Assembly (NCBI GenBank): GCA_022846095.1
Contig: AP025583.1
Span: forward strand, 310,001-374,000
Source of the DNA: Oscillospiraceae bacterium
GTDB lineage: Bacteria; Bacillota; Clostridia; Oscillospirales; Oscillospiraceae
Direction: 5' to 3'
DNA: 64,000 nucleotides
Shown here: piece by piece, positions 1 to 8,068 of the stretch
Numbering within the stretch: the stretch's first letter is position 1
Layout: every line of letters begins with the position of its first letter
Program-made: the position numbers and the translations under genes
The notes under the pieces: generated by a model
What the model saw: the letters and a program-made list of their open reading frames with translations, nothing else
Told to the model about the DNA's origin: nothing
Databases searched by the model: none

Positions 1-244
1 TGAAGGAGATTAGCCGCGCCCGTTTCTTTTCGTGAAGATGGGAGCAATCTGTATCATCCACAAAGACCCGCCCACTCATTGGTATAAAGCCGCAGACGGC
101 GTGGAGCAGCGTCGTCTTTCCGCTGCCATTCAGCCCCAGAAGCGCACAGAATTCTCCTTTCCGCACACGGAGGTCTGCATCGCGGATGATTTCATTGGCA
201 CCGTAGGCCACGTGGATATGTTCTAAACGTAATAAACCGCTCAT
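1..244 (-). CDS. ABC importer ATP-binding protein, iron/siderophore/B12 type (partial)
   Basis: ATPase subunit of a FecCDE/BtuCD-type importer, read leftward and cut by the window edge after about 81 residues. The N-terminus begins MSGLLRLEHIHVAYG and carries a Walker A loop, GLNGSGKTT, at residues 37-45, so ATP binding is directly supported. Signature and Walker B motifs lie outside the window. Its ATG overlaps the TGA of the upstream permease gene (ATGA), indicating translational coupling in the order binding protein, permease, ATPase. It would act on the cytoplasmic face of the membrane. The substrate (ferric siderophore, heme or cobalamin) cannot be told from this fragment. Confidence 0.93.
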   Translation of the reverse strand, partial: MSGLLRLEHIHVAYGANEIIRDADLRVRKGEFCALLGLNGSGKTTLLHAVCGFIPMSGRVFVDDTDCSHLHEKKRARLISF

Positions 245-1266
245 CCGCCTCCACCTCCTCTGCGGCGCGACATAAAGCAAATTAGAATAGGTACGCCGAT
301 TATCGTTGTCAGAATTGAGATGGGAAGCTCGGCGGAGTAAAGTGTCCGCGCAAGAATATCGGCGCACAGCACCACGAAACCGCCAATAACCGCGCTCATA
401 CCCATGGTAGTGGAATCGCTGCGTTTCAGCATCAGACGCGCCGTATGCGGCGCAATCAGCCCGGCAAAGGAAATAAGGCCCGTGATGCAGACGACGGCGG
501 AGACCAGAAGTGTACTAAGCAGAAGCACAGCCCCGCGCAAAGGACGTAGCCGCACTCCGAGGGAGCGGCACTCGTCGTCTCCCAGCGCCATCAGTTCAAT
601 TTGACGGCGCAGGAGCAACAGGCCGACAAATCCCAGCAGAAACAGGGGGAACACCGCCAGCAGCTTTGACAGCGTTACGTTTCCAAAGCTCCCCATTTCC
701 CAATATTCCATAGCGGCCAGTTCATTTTCCGGGTCGGCAAAGTATTTCAACGCCATGATCAGCGACTTGGACAGCGCATTGATTACGATGCCAGAGAGAA
801 CATAGACCGAGGTGGCGTGGGAACCGGTCGCCCGGGTCAGAAGCATCACGCACAGCACCGCAGCCAGCCCACCCCAGAACGCGCCCACCGCGATGGGCAG
901 CGTCCCAGAGGAGGACGCCAGCACGATGGCCGCCGCCGCTCCCAGGTTGGCCCCGCCCGCCACGCCAATGATGTCCGGTGAGGCCAGCGGGTTTTTAAAT
1001 ATGAGCTGGTAAACGCTCCCCGCCAGCCCCAACGCCGCGCCGGAGAGGAGGGCCATCAGAGTCCGGGGCAGTCTCAAGGTAAAAAATACCCGCCGGCTCA
1101 TGTCGGGAACTGCCTCGCCAGACAGCAGTGCGCCAATTTCCGCCAGTGAGATTGTGTATTTGCCCACACAGAGGGATACGGCGAGAGCGGCTGCCGAAAG
1201 CAGGGAGAAAGCGAAAAATAGGGGCCACGCCTTATTCCGCCGCTTAAAGGAAGCCAATTTGTTCAC
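241..1266 (-). CDS. FecCD/BtuC-family ABC transporter permease
   Basis: Integral membrane permease of 341 residues, normal for the FecCD family, with a basic N-terminus and about nine or ten hydrophobic segments. Family motifs are visible: LPRTLMALLSGAALG near residue 65, NPLASPDIIGVAGGA near residue 92, and GLISFAGLIAPHTARL near residue 263, the cytoplasmic loop that contacts the ATPase. It starts with GTG, which overlaps the TGA of the binding-protein gene, and its own stop overlaps the ATPase start, so three genes are tightly coupled. It forms the channel for a metal-chelate or corrinoid; which one is not visible. Confidence 0.95.
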   Translation of the reverse strand: MNKLASFKRRNKAWPLFFAFSLLSAAALAVSLCVGKYTISLAEIGALLSGEAVPDMSRRVFFTLRLPRTLMALLSGAALGLAGSVYQLIFKNPLASPDIIGVAGGANLGAAAAIVLASSSGTLPIAVGAFWGGLAAVLCVMLLTRATGSHATSVYVLSGIVINALSKSLIMALKYFADPENELAAMEYWEMGSFGNVTLSKLLAVFPLFLLGFVGLLLLRRQIELMALGDDECRSLGVRLRPLRGAVLLLSTLLVSAVVCITGLISFAGLIAPHTARLMLKRSDSTTMGMSAVIGGFVVLCADILARTLYSAELPISILTTIIGVPILICFMSRRRGGGGG

Positions 1267-2357
1267 ATCACCGGCTCCACTAGAAAGTCATGCTCCAATA
1301 TAAATCCATAGAAGGTGTCGTAAAACTCCGTGGCCTTTTCCGCCACCCGCTCCATCCCGCAGAGTTCGGGGTGTAAGGTGCTGAGCAACCAAAGCATTCC
1401 CAGCACCCCGGAGGGCACTGGCGAGTCCCATGCCTCCAGACCGGCGGGCATGTTATATACCGCGCCGCTTTGAACCGCAGCCACGTCGGCCAGATTGGGA
1501 TCTGCCATTAAATCCTCCGCGTGATAGTCAGGCTGCCCATTAGCCATATTGTTGGTGGGGATAATGATTACATCGGGATTCATCGCAAGAATCTGTTCGT
1601 AAGATACCTCTGTCCAACTGTCGCCGTCGAGACTGTCGCCTGCGTTGATACCACCGGCAGTACGGATTAGATCCGCCTGATACATGCCCCTTGGAGCGGT
1701 CGCCATATATGAACTGGGGGAGCAGAAGTAGACCACGGGGTTTGCATCCCCGTCAAGCGCCTGTGTTGCAGCGTCTATTTCAGTAATCACCGCGTCGTAG
1801 TAGCTGACCAGTTCCTCCGCCCGTTCTTCTATACCGGTGACCTGCGCAATCAGGCGGAGCATTTCCACCAGCTTTTGATGGCCTTCTGGGTTGACGACGA
1901 TTGCGGGAATCCCCAGCTCACCCAGGGTGGCGGCATAGTCCTTCGCCTTGCCGGGCAGGATGACCAAATCGGGTTCCGCGGCAAGACAGGCTTCCAAATC
2001 AAAGGCTTTCGCGCTGCCGACATTGGCCGCCGACTCAATGAGTTCGGGGGCAGCCTGCTGGTAGATTGGCCGTGCTTCGCTCTTTTCCTCAATACCAACC
2101 AGACGGTCTTTCAGCCCCAAGGCAATGCAGGCGGAACTGGAGATATAGTATCCAGAGACGATACGCTGGGGCTGGTACTCAAGCGTGACCGTATTTCCCG
2201 CCTGATCTGTAACGGTCATGGGAAATTGAGCTGCCGGGGACGGGCTCTCCTGAGCCAAAGCATGCGGTTGGATGTCCGCTCCGCTCTGCCCTGCGCACCC
2301 GGTCGCCTGAGTAAGGATGACGGCAAATAATAATAGAATGGAAAAAAACCGTTTCAC
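1263..2357 (-). CDS. ABC transporter substrate-binding lipoprotein (iron/siderophore/B12 type)
   Basis: Extracellular binding lipoprotein that hands ligand to the FecCD-type permease. The N-terminus has a basic start, a hydrophobic stretch and a lipobox TGC (TQATGCAGQ), then the two-lobed periplasmic-binding fold: VTDQAGNTVTLEYQPQRIVS begins lobe 1, and a long helix and lobe 2 follow. Start choice: a GTG at 2366 lies directly against the Shine-Dalgarno AGGAG, so the GTG at 2357, eight bases downstream of it, is preferred (364 residues). It is first gene of the three-gene importer operon and divergent from an AraC regulator that is the obvious candidate controller. Ligand unknown. Confidence 0.93.
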   Translation of the reverse strand: MKRFFSILLLFAVILTQATGCAGQSGADIQPHALAQESPSPAAQFPMTVTDQAGNTVTLEYQPQRIVSGYYISSSACIALGLKDRLVGIEEKSEARPIYQQAAPELIESAANVGSAKAFDLEACLAAEPDLVILPGKAKDYAATLGELGIPAIVVNPEGHQKLVEMLRLIAQVTGIEERAEELVSYYDAVITEIDAATQALDGDANPVVYFCSPSSYMATAPRGMYQADLIRTAGGINAGDSLDGDSWTEVSYEQILAMNPDVIIIPTNNMANGQPDYHAEDLMADPNLADVAAVQSGAVYNMPAGLEAWDSPVPSGVLGMLWLLSTLHPELCGMERVAEKATEFYDTFYGFILEHDFLVEPVM

Positions 2358-2468
2358 TGTGCTCACTCCTCTTTTCTTTACCCTTAGTGGATAAAGAAAT
2401 CATATAGAAAAAACGCTGGAAAGTCATTGAAGGCCATGGTCCATATATGTTAAAATATCTCCAGATTG

Positions 2469-3380
2469 ATGAAAGCGGTGCCTGAATTGACTACTTATGA
2501 ACTGCCCATAGACGAATCGTTGCGCTCCACTTTGCCCTATGGTACGGATGGCTTTCCCTTTGCCTGCTATCGGGATAAATTACAGGATTACAGGGAGCAG
2601 TTGATAGGATGGCATTGGCATCGAGAGTTTGAGTTTACCTATATCTCCTCTGGCACCGTTGAATTCCGTGCCGGTACGGTACATTCCTCCCTTTCTGCCG
2701 GGGACTGTCTGTTTATCAACAGCAACACCATCCACAGCTTCTCCAACCAGGAGCAGGCAGAGTTGATGCACCTGATTTTCTCTCCAGAGTTCATTGCTCC
2801 AAAGGACTCGTTAATTTTTCAGAAATATGTGCAGCCCTTTCTGTCCGCAGATTGTGATTTCATCACGCTGAATCAGGCGTGCGCGCCGGACGAACCCATA
2901 TGCCAGCGAATCGCTCAAATCTTCCTGGAAATGCAAAAACCGGATGCCGCAAAAGAACTTGATATTTCTATCCAACTCCAGCTATTATGGAAAGACCTTT
3001 GGGTTTATGCTGGCACAACCCTTCACCCCAGCGAAAAGCCCGGGAAAAAGGCCGCTCAGTCCCGCCTGCGGAGCATGTTGGATTATATTCAGGCGCATTA
3101 CGCGGAGCGTCTCTCTCTGGAAGACATCGCTCATTCCGCCAACATCAGCAAAAGCGAGGCGCTGCGCTGCTTTAAAACCGGCCTACAGATTACGCCCGTC
3201 AACTATCTCAACGATTACCGTCTGAATCGGGCGGCCGGACTAATGATGTCGACCTCCAAGACTGTGGAAACGGTGGCATTGGATGTTGGCTTTCAGTCTG
3301 ATGGCTATTTTTGTTACGCCTTTCGGAAAAAGTTCGGTTGCTCTCCGTCGGTATACCGCAAGCAGAACATGTTGCGATAG
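2469..3380 (+). CDS. AraC-family regulator with N-terminal cupin sensor
   Basis: Transcription factor of about 303 residues. The N-terminal half is a cupin-like ligand domain (HWHREFEFTYISSG near residue 49, with the His-rich strand and a GDCLF turn). The C-terminal ~100 residues are an AraC double helix-turn-helix, with LSLEDIAHSANISKS as the first helix-turn-helix and VALDVGFQSDGYFCYAFRKKFG as its signature. It is divergent from the metal-chelate importer across about 110 bp, so local control of that operon is likely. No good Shine-Dalgarno is seen. A possible promoter (TTGAAG at 2427, TAAAAT at 2451) would give a near-leaderless message, so the start is less certain than the identity. Confidence 0.9.
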   Translation: MKAVPELTTYELPIDESLRSTLPYGTDGFPFACYRDKLQDYREQLIGWHWHREFEFTYISSGTVEFRAGTVHSSLSAGDCLFINSNTIHSFSNQEQAELMHLIFSPEFIAPKDSLIFQKYVQPFLSADCDFITLNQACAPDEPICQRIAQIFLEMQKPDAAKELDISIQLQLLWKDLWVYAGTTLHPSEKPGKKAAQSRLRSMLDYIQAHYAERLSLEDIAHSANISKSEALRCFKTGLQITPVNYLNDYRLNRAAGLMMSTSKTVETVALDVGFQSDGYFCYAFRKKFGCSPSVYRKQNMLR

Positions 3381-3448
3381 TAAAATCATTAAAAACAGAT
3401 GGGTGTGGACAAAAATATAATGTTTATAGATGGAGGTATTCTAAAATT

Positions 3449-3889
3449 ATGACATCTGAAATCGACGCAATGAATATTATTAAGGTGGGTATTGGCGTAA
3501 TTATTATTAAAGATGACAACATTTTGTTGGGGCATCGTGTTGCCAAAGGGAAAGATACTGGCGGAATATTCGAACCCGATACTTGGTGTTTACCTGGTGG
3601 GAAGCAAGAATTTAATGAAACAATATTTGAGGGAGCAAAAAGAGAAGTGAAAGAGGAGACAGCACTAAATATTTGGAATCTCCAAGTATTTAGTGCTGTT
3701 GACGATATTCAGCCTAATAAGCATTTTGTCACCATTCAAGTTATTGCTAAAGACCATGATGGAGAACTCAAAATAATGGAACCCGATAAACAAGATGAAT
3801 GGAAATGGTTTAGTCTAAATGACTTACCTAAGAACATCTACTCTCCATCGGATAAATTTATTAGAGCATATCTCAAGAGCAAACGATGA
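3449..3889 (+). CDS. Nudix hydrolase, AT-rich and probably acquired
   Basis: Nudix (MutT-type) pyrophosphohydrolase of about 146 residues. The Nudix box is complete: from GGKQEF through E, then REVKEET, fitting GX5EX7REUXEEXGU near residues 51-73. Such proteins split NDP-X compounds such as oxidised nucleotides or sugar nucleotides; the substrate cannot be inferred. A GGAGG at 3432-3436 precedes the chosen ATG; an in-frame ATG at 3470 is the alternative. Base composition is strikingly AT-rich, with many AAA, ATT and TTA codons, unlike every neighbour. It lies between a native regulator and a conjugative-element remnant, so horizontal origin is likely. Confidence 0.9.
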   Translation: MTSEIDAMNIIKVGIGVIIIKDDNILLGHRVAKGKDTGGIFEPDTWCLPGGKQEFNETIFEGAKREVKEETALNIWNLQVFSAVDDIQPNKHFVTIQVIAKDHDGELKIMEPDKQDEWKWFSLNDLPKNIYSPSDKFIRAYLKSKR

Positions 3890-3964
3890 TGCACAGAGAA
3901 TTATTAGCTTCCTATAACTTATATTTTGATTTGTCGGAGTAGAGTTATAGTCCAGTTATTATGT

Positions 3965-3994
3965 ACCAGCCGCAAAAGCGGCTGGTATTTTTAA
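3965..3994 (+). terminator. Rho-independent terminator after the Nudix gene
   Basis: Perfect 9-bp stem ACCAGCCGC / GCGGCTGGT with an AAAA loop, followed on the plus strand by ATTTTTAA. It lies about 75 bp past the Nudix stop and abuts the stop of the oppositely oriented CHAP remnant. Confidence 0.85.
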
Positions 3995-4560
3995 TAGTTG
4001 GGCGTACCATAGCCCCAAATTTCGTGTTGCCCCAAAGAATAGTGGTTCTCTCGGCAGCTATCGCCGGAGTTCCCCTCCACGGTGTAGACGATTCCGTCCT
4101 CCACCTTCTCCACAATGCCCACATGGTCGGGTACACTGTCCTGGCCGGTGTCCTCGTCGTCCCAATCAAAGAAAATGAGGTCGCCGGGGCGGGGTTCATA
4201 GCCGTTGTCCTGCCAGATGCCCCGATCCTGAAACCACTGGACGCCGATGGAGCAGCTTGCGAACTTCGGGATCACGCCGGTGTCGAGATAGCCGCACTCG
4301 TTGGCGCACCAACTCACAAAGCAGGCGCACCAATCCACACGGGAGGAAAAGCCGTACCAGCTCCAGTAGGTGTCCCCGCCGAGGCTGCCAAGCTGGGACA
4401 GGGCCACGGCGACGATCTCACCGTCCCCGGTGCCGATGCCATACAGAACGGCGCTCCACAGACTGTTGTTCTCGTCGGCCAGCAGCGCGGCAAGCTGTTC
4501 CCGCTGCTCCGCCGTAAAGTGGAACAGGTCGGCCATCTCGTCGGCGGTCTTGTGGGTCAC
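3991..4560 (-). pseudogene. C-terminal CHAP hydrolase fragment of a conjugative-element protein (CD1108 type)
   Basis: This 189-residue reading frame corresponds to the C-terminal part of the large peptidoglycan hydrolase found in Clostridial conjugative elements. It has the conserved leader block (HKTADEMADLF, then LLYGIGTGDGEIVAVALSQ) and a CHAP domain with the catalytic Cys in DWCACFVSWC and His in DHVGIVEKV. Known family members carry a long N-terminal region with membrane segments, which is absent. The frame is joined out of phase to a truncated PcfB gene only a few bases upstream, so a deletion has removed everything in between. The catalytic domain itself looks intact, but no signal peptide or start context supports secretion. 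Confidence 0.8.
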
Positions 4561-4772
4561 GGTAATATATAAGGTAACACTTTCAGTTCCTTGCAGCTGC
4601 GGAGAAGGTTGGTCAGCCGGGTCTTACCCTTGGCCTTGTTCTGTTCCCGGAGGATGGCGTACAAGAGGATGGCCACCTGCTTGGCCCCCTCGCCGGTGAT
4701 CTTAACGGCGACCTCAGCGCCCTCCAGCGTCATACGCACGACCTGTTCCGCCGCGTCGCCTGAATAGCTCAT
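4557..4772 (-). pseudogene. Truncated PcfB / DUF3801 conjugation protein
   Basis: The first ~64 residues match the PcfB (DUF3801) family that sits beside VirD4-type coupling proteins in conjugative elements: GDAAEQVVRMTLEGAEVAVKI, then LLYAILREQNKAKGKTRLTN and SCKELKV. After KELKV the family sequence stops and six unrelated residues precede a stop codon, where the sequence turns into the CHAP fragment. The normal protein is roughly 150-200 residues, so this is a 5' remnant truncated by deletion. It overlaps the end of the relaxase remnant upstream, which preserves the normal relaxase-PcfB order. Confidence 0.8.
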
Positions 4773-5807
4773 CTGTCGATCTCTCCTTTCGTTCCGTTTC
4801 CTTTTGGGTCAATAGCTGCTCCAGGTTGGCCTTTACCCGCCCGGAGCGTTCCGCGATGCCGTCACATAACACCACCTCCTTGCGCAGCGCCCCGATCCTC
4901 CGGGACAATGCGCTGATTTCCCGTTTCACCTCCTCCGCCGCTGGCCCAGCACCTTGGCGGGTGAGCCGCCGCAGCGCGTTCCGCTTGGCCTGCCGCTGGG
5001 CGGTCAGGGCCTCCAACTCCGCCGCCGCGCTCTCCCTGCGCCCGGTCACTTCCCCGATGGTGGTGATGGAGTGCTTGCCGAGATACCGGGTTTCCCGGTC
5101 CAGCCGGTCCAGCTTCGCCATATCCTCCCGCAATGAAAAAGGCACCCGCTTAACGGATGCTGGACGCTTGACGATGATGTGCAGCTCGTAGCAGTAGCGG
5201 AAGTAGAGGGCGCGGAGGCCGGTGCATTTTTTGCTCATGCTGCCCCGCAGCCGGTAGCGGCGGGGCGGTCTGTGGGCCACTTCCGGGAAGGGGACCTGCT
5301 TTCGGACGTTCTCTAAAATGCGCTGCTTGATGTCCTCCAGGGCGTAGCCCTCGCCCAGCTTGTGAAAGCGGAAGTACCCTCTGGCGTCGGGGGGCTTTAG
5401 GGCGGGATGCTTCAGCGGAGCGCCGCCCTTGCCACGGGCCTGATCTCATAGCCCATCTCGCCCATGACGCGGAGGAAGTCGCGCTCGGTGGTGGAGGCGA
5501 GGATGGCCCGGTCAATGTCCGCCCGGATGCTCCCCCGGTGGGTGGGCTTATCGTTCTGCTCTGCCTGCCACTCGCCGTAATCCTTGCCCCGCCCCTTGGG
5601 ATGCTCAATGACGGAAATCTGATACTCCCGGCACAGTCGGTCCGATACCTCCCGCATACGGGCGTAGTCGGCGGGGGAATGCTCCGGCAGAGGGGAGCGC
5701 AAGGGAGCCACGGTAATGGCAAGGCCAGCGCCGAGATTGTAGACGGTGGTGCTTTTGGTCACGCCGCCCTTCTGGTTCGCCACGGCGATCACCTTTGATT
5801 TTACCAT
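4714..5807 (-). pseudogene. ParA-relaxase deletion chimera with a frameshift
   Basis: Residues 1-30 of the upstream frame are the start of a ParA ATPase (VIAVANQKGGVTKSTT, a deviant Walker A). The frame then continues as the middle of a mobilisation relaxase: ARMREVSDRLCREYQISVIE, GEWQAEQN, RADIDRAILAS. It stops at 5412. Reading in the next frame resumes the same relaxase (KHPALKPPDARGYFRFHKLG, then RRYRLRGS and GLRALYFRYCYEL, and a coiled-coil tail ending GTGR), as if one G had been lost at about 5425. Thus a deletion fused parA to the relaxase, removing the HUH/Tyr nuclease domain, and a frameshift later split it. No functional relaxase can be made. Confidence 0.8.
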
Positions 5808-5878
5808 CGGGTTTTTCCTCCTTCACATAGATTTAGCCGCCCACGGTGAGATGGGGGGCTATGTATAGGCATGAAAAA

Positions 5879-5900
5879 AGCCGCCACAAATGTGACGGCT
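5879..5900. other. Inverted repeat upstream of the ParA start
   Basis: Near-perfect dyad AGCCGCCACA-AA-TGTGACGGCT (one mismatched pair) about 75 bp upstream of the chimeric ParA start. It could be a terminator-like hairpin or a leftover ParB/operator site of the lost element. The rest of 5808-6060 shows no gene. Confidence 0.45.
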
Positions 5901-6064
5901 TTGATCTTGTGAAGAAGGGCAGGGTACGATCTTCCTCGACTGTGTATTAAGTTGTTTTTCATTCGGACGGATTTTATCAGACTGCGCCAAATTGGTACTG
6001 AGCTATCCAAACGCTCAGTTTGGGTGAAATGGAGGGCAAAAAGCGCCTTTGAATTAGCCCATGT

Positions 6065-6114
6065 TTTAACCCATCATTTAACCCATTTCCGAGTTTAACC
6101 CTTTTTTAACCCAT
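6065..6114. repeat. Four direct repeats of TTTAACCCAT
   Basis: Copies begin at 6065, 6077, 6094 (TTTAACCCT variant) and 6105, with a weaker TTAGCCCAT just upstream at about 6055. They lie between the conjugative-element remnant and the rpsI terminator. Closely spaced short direct repeats of this kind are typical of integrase arm-binding sites or replication/partition iterons, so they may mark the end of the former element. No gene is seen between 5808 and 6204. Confidence 0.6.
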
Positions 6115-6164
6115 AGAAAACAGGTTAAATCAGGTCAGCTTTCATCAAACCCCATCAAAAGGAA

Positions 6165-6195
6165 AATCCCCGGAAGCCTTGCGGCTCCGGGGATT
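6165..6195 (-). terminator. Terminator after rpsI
   Basis: Stem AATCCCCGGA(A)GCC / GGC(T)CCGGGGATT around a TTGC loop, starting 9 bp past the rpsI stop and followed on the minus strand by TTTTCC. It ends the rplM-rpsI operon and shows that the native downstream end of rpsI is intact. Confidence 0.85.
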
Positions 6196-6204
6196 CGTGG
6201 TTTT

Positions 6205-6609
6205 TTAACGCTTGGAGAACTGAGGTGCGCGACGGGCTGCTTTGAGACCGTACTTCTTACGCTCCTTCATACGAGGATCGCGGGTCAGGAACCCGGCGGC
6301 CTTCAGGCCGGCGCGGAACTCGGGGTTGACCTCCAGCAGGGCGCGGCTGATGCCGTGGCGGATGGCGCCGGCCTGGCCGGTCACGCCGCCGCCGGTGACG
6401 GTGGCCACGATGTCCACCTTGCCGACGGTGTCGGTGGTGACCAGGGGCTGGCGGACAATCAGCTTCAGGGTGTCAAGGCCGAAGTAATCGTCGATGTCGC
6501 GGCCATTGATGGTGATGGAGCCGGTGCCGTTGGGGAACAGATGCACGCGGGCCACGGAGGACTTGCGGCGGCCGGTACCGTACAGATAAGGCTTCTTGCT
6601 CTTATACAT
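6205..6609 (-). CDS. rpsI: 30S ribosomal protein S9
   Basis: Small-subunit protein S9 of 134 residues, typical length. Conserved blocks are clear: [20 protein letters not shown] near the start, [21 protein letters not shown] in the middle, and the basic tail ending APQFSKR, which reaches the P-site tRNA in the ribosome. It follows rplM by 18 bp in the usual two-gene operon and ends at its own terminator. The remnant of a conjugative element lies immediately downstream; rpsI 3' ends are used as integration sites by some conjugative elements, but no duplicated rpsI end was found here. Confidence 0.99.
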   Translation of the reverse strand: MYKSKKPYLYGTGRRKSSVARVHLFPNGTGSITINGRDIDDYFGLDTLKLIVRQPLVTTDTVGKVDIVATVTGGGVTGQAGAIRHGISRALLEVNPEFRAGLKAAGFLTRDPRMKERKKYGLKAARRAPQFSKR

Positions 6610-6627
6610 TCTTCAATTACCTCCTGC

Positions 6628-7059
6628 TTAGTTGGCGGCCCAGGGCTCGGGCTTCTGGGCAGTATGGGGGTGCTCCGCGCCGCGGTAGATATGCAGGCGG
6701 GTCAGGCTGTCCTTGGTCAGGATGTTGCGGGGCATCATGCCGCGGATGGCCAGCTTCATGGCCAGCTCGGGCTTGTCCTGCATCAGCAGGCGGTACTTGG
6801 TCTCCTTCAGGCCGCCGGGATAGCCGGAGTGGGTGCGGTAGAACTTCTGCTCCAGCTTCTTGCCGGTGAGGACGGCCTTCTCGGCGTTGACGATCACCAC
6901 AAAGTCGCCGCAGTCGGCGTGGGGGGTGTACTCGGGCTTAACCTTACCGCGCAGCAGGTTGGCGGCGACGGCGGCAGTCTTGCCCAGGGGCTTGCCGGCC
7001 GCGTCGAGGATATACCACTTGCGGACGATGTTGCCCTTGTTGGCCATAAAAGTGGACAT
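6628..7059 (-). CDS. rplM: 50S ribosomal protein L13
   Basis: Large-subunit protein L13, 143 residues. The family blocks are present: MANKGNIVRKWYILDAAGKP at the start, YTPHADCGDFVVIVNAEK, HSGYPGGLKE and VYRGAEHPH-like IYRGAEHPHTAQKPEPW at the end. The chosen ATG has GGAGGT eight bases upstream (GGAGGTTTCACC), supporting the MSTFMANKG start over the internal ATG. First gene of the rplM-rpsI operon, with a consensus promoter and a short structured leader upstream. Confidence 0.99.
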   Translation of the reverse strand: MSTFMANKGNIVRKWYILDAAGKPLGKTAAVAANLLRGKVKPEYTPHADCGDFVVIVNAEKAVLTGKKLEQKFYRTHSGYPGGLKETKYRLLMQDKPELAMKLAIRGMMPRNILTKDSLTRLHIYRGAEHPHTAQKPEPWAAN

Positions 7060-7117
7060 GGTGAAACCTCCAATTTCGCTTCTTTATCTCAAATTTGGTC
7101 TAAACAGATTATCAGCC

Positions 7118-7134
7118 CCAATCTGGACGATTGG
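7118..7134 (-). promoter_or_regulatory. Leader hairpin upstream of rplM
   Basis: In the ~80-nt leader of rplM there is a hairpin CCAATC-GTCCA-GATTGG. L13 is a known autoregulator with a leader motif in several Firmicutes; this hairpin is in the right place, but I cannot confirm the motif. Confidence 0.4.
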
Positions 7135-7144
7135 AGCGTTTTGT

Positions 7145-7173
7145 ATTATAATGCTTGCAGCGCAGGGTGTCAA
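7145..7173 (-). promoter_or_regulatory. Sigma-A promoter of rplM-rpsI
   Basis: Exact consensus TTGACA (7173-7168) and TATAAT (7150-7145) with a 17-bp spacer on the minus strand. Start of transcription is expected near 7138, about 79 nt before the rplM ATG. Confidence 0.93.
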
Positions 7174-7300
7174 CACGTTTTTTTGCGTTTTTTAATTTAG
7201 AAAGTAATTTGCTCGTGAATTCTTCGTTTTTCTCTTTTTATCTCGCGATAGCTCGGCTTCGTTTTTCATTTTATTTTATCCGAAAGGTGCGGTTTTTCTA

Positions 7301-8062
7301 TTGAATAAGGTACTCAGCTACGTCCGCCGCTGTGTGGAGGACTACGATATGATAAAGCCCGGCGACCGGATCGCCGTGGGGGTCTCGGGGGGCAAGGACT
7401 CTCTGACCCTGCTGGCCGCCCTGGCCCGGCTGCGGGAATTCTACCCCGTCCCCTTCACCGTGGAGGCCTTCACCCTGGACATGGGGCGCGTGGACGGGGG
7501 GGAGGGGATGGACTTCGCCCCGGTGGCCGCGCTGTGTGAGCGGCTGGACGTGCCCTACACCCTGCTGCCCTCGGAGATCCACCACATCATCTTCGACCTG
7601 CGTAAGGAGAAGAACCCCTGCTCCATGTGCGCCAAGATGCGCCGTGGGGCGCTGCACAACGCCATGGCGGAGCGGGGCATCCGCAAAATCGCCCTGGGCC
7701 ACCACTTCGACGACGCGGTGGAGACCTTTTTCCTCTCCCTCTTCTACGAGGGGCGGCTGAGCTGCTTCCAGCCCGTGACCTACCTGGACCGCACCGACAT
7801 CGTGCAGATCCGCCCCCTGCTCTACTGCGGGGAGGGCCTTATCCGCAACACGGCGCAGCGGGAGGGCCTGCCGGTGGTCCACAACCCCTGCCCCGCGGAC
7901 GGCTATACCAAGCGGCAGGAGGTCAAGGAGTTGATTAAAACCCTGGACAAACAGTACCCCGGCCTGAAAAGCCGGGTATTCGGCGCCATGCAGCGCCTGC
8001 CCCTGCCCGAGTGGGGGCCTGTGGAGCACAGGCGGATGCCGCCGCTGGGGGAGGAGGAGTAG
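7301..8062 (+). CDS. TtcA-like tRNA thiolation enzyme (PP-loop ATPase)
   Basis: PP-loop ATPase of 253 residues resembling TtcA, which thiolates cytidine 32 of tRNA. The PP-loop SGGKDS is at residues 29-34. A CxxC pair in PCSMCAKM (near residues 107-110) and a third cysteine in HNPCPADG fit the iron-sulfur type TtcA/TtuA group, and GHHFDDAVETFF is the second conserved block. The start is TTG; a weak GAAAGGTG lies upstream and no ATG is suitably placed. It is followed after 6 bp by a MazG-like and then a barstar-like gene in the same direction. Exact tRNA target is inferred from family only. Confidence 0.88.
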   Translation: MNKVLSYVRRCVEDYDMIKPGDRIAVGVSGGKDSLTLLAALARLREFYPVPFTVEAFTLDMGRVDGGEGMDFAPVAALCERLDVPYTLLPSEIHHIIFDLRKEKNPCSMCAKMRRGALHNAMAERGIRKIALGHHFDDAVETFFLSLFYEGRLSCFQPVTYLDRTDIVQIRPLLYCGEGLIRNTAQREGLPVVHNPCPADGYTKRQEVKELIKTLDKQYPGLKSRVFGAMQRLPLPEWGPVEHRRMPPLGEEE

Positions 8063-8068
8063 ACCAAG

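Noticed and set aside
4714-5280. Independent 188-residue gene
   Set aside because: It is the C-terminal part of a relaxase whose start is out of frame upstream; treated as one frameshifted pseudogene.
5150-5722. 190-residue minus frame overlapping the relaxase remnant
   Set aside because: Pro/Arg-rich shadow; the relaxase family sequence is in the two other frames.
5801-6010. 69-residue minus frame upstream of the ParA fragment
   Set aside because: No ribosome site or recognisable motif; overlaps a hairpin region.
6205-6260. Attachment-site duplication of the rpsI 3' end
   Set aside because: No second copy of the rpsI end was found near the element remnant, so integration at rpsI is not demonstrated.
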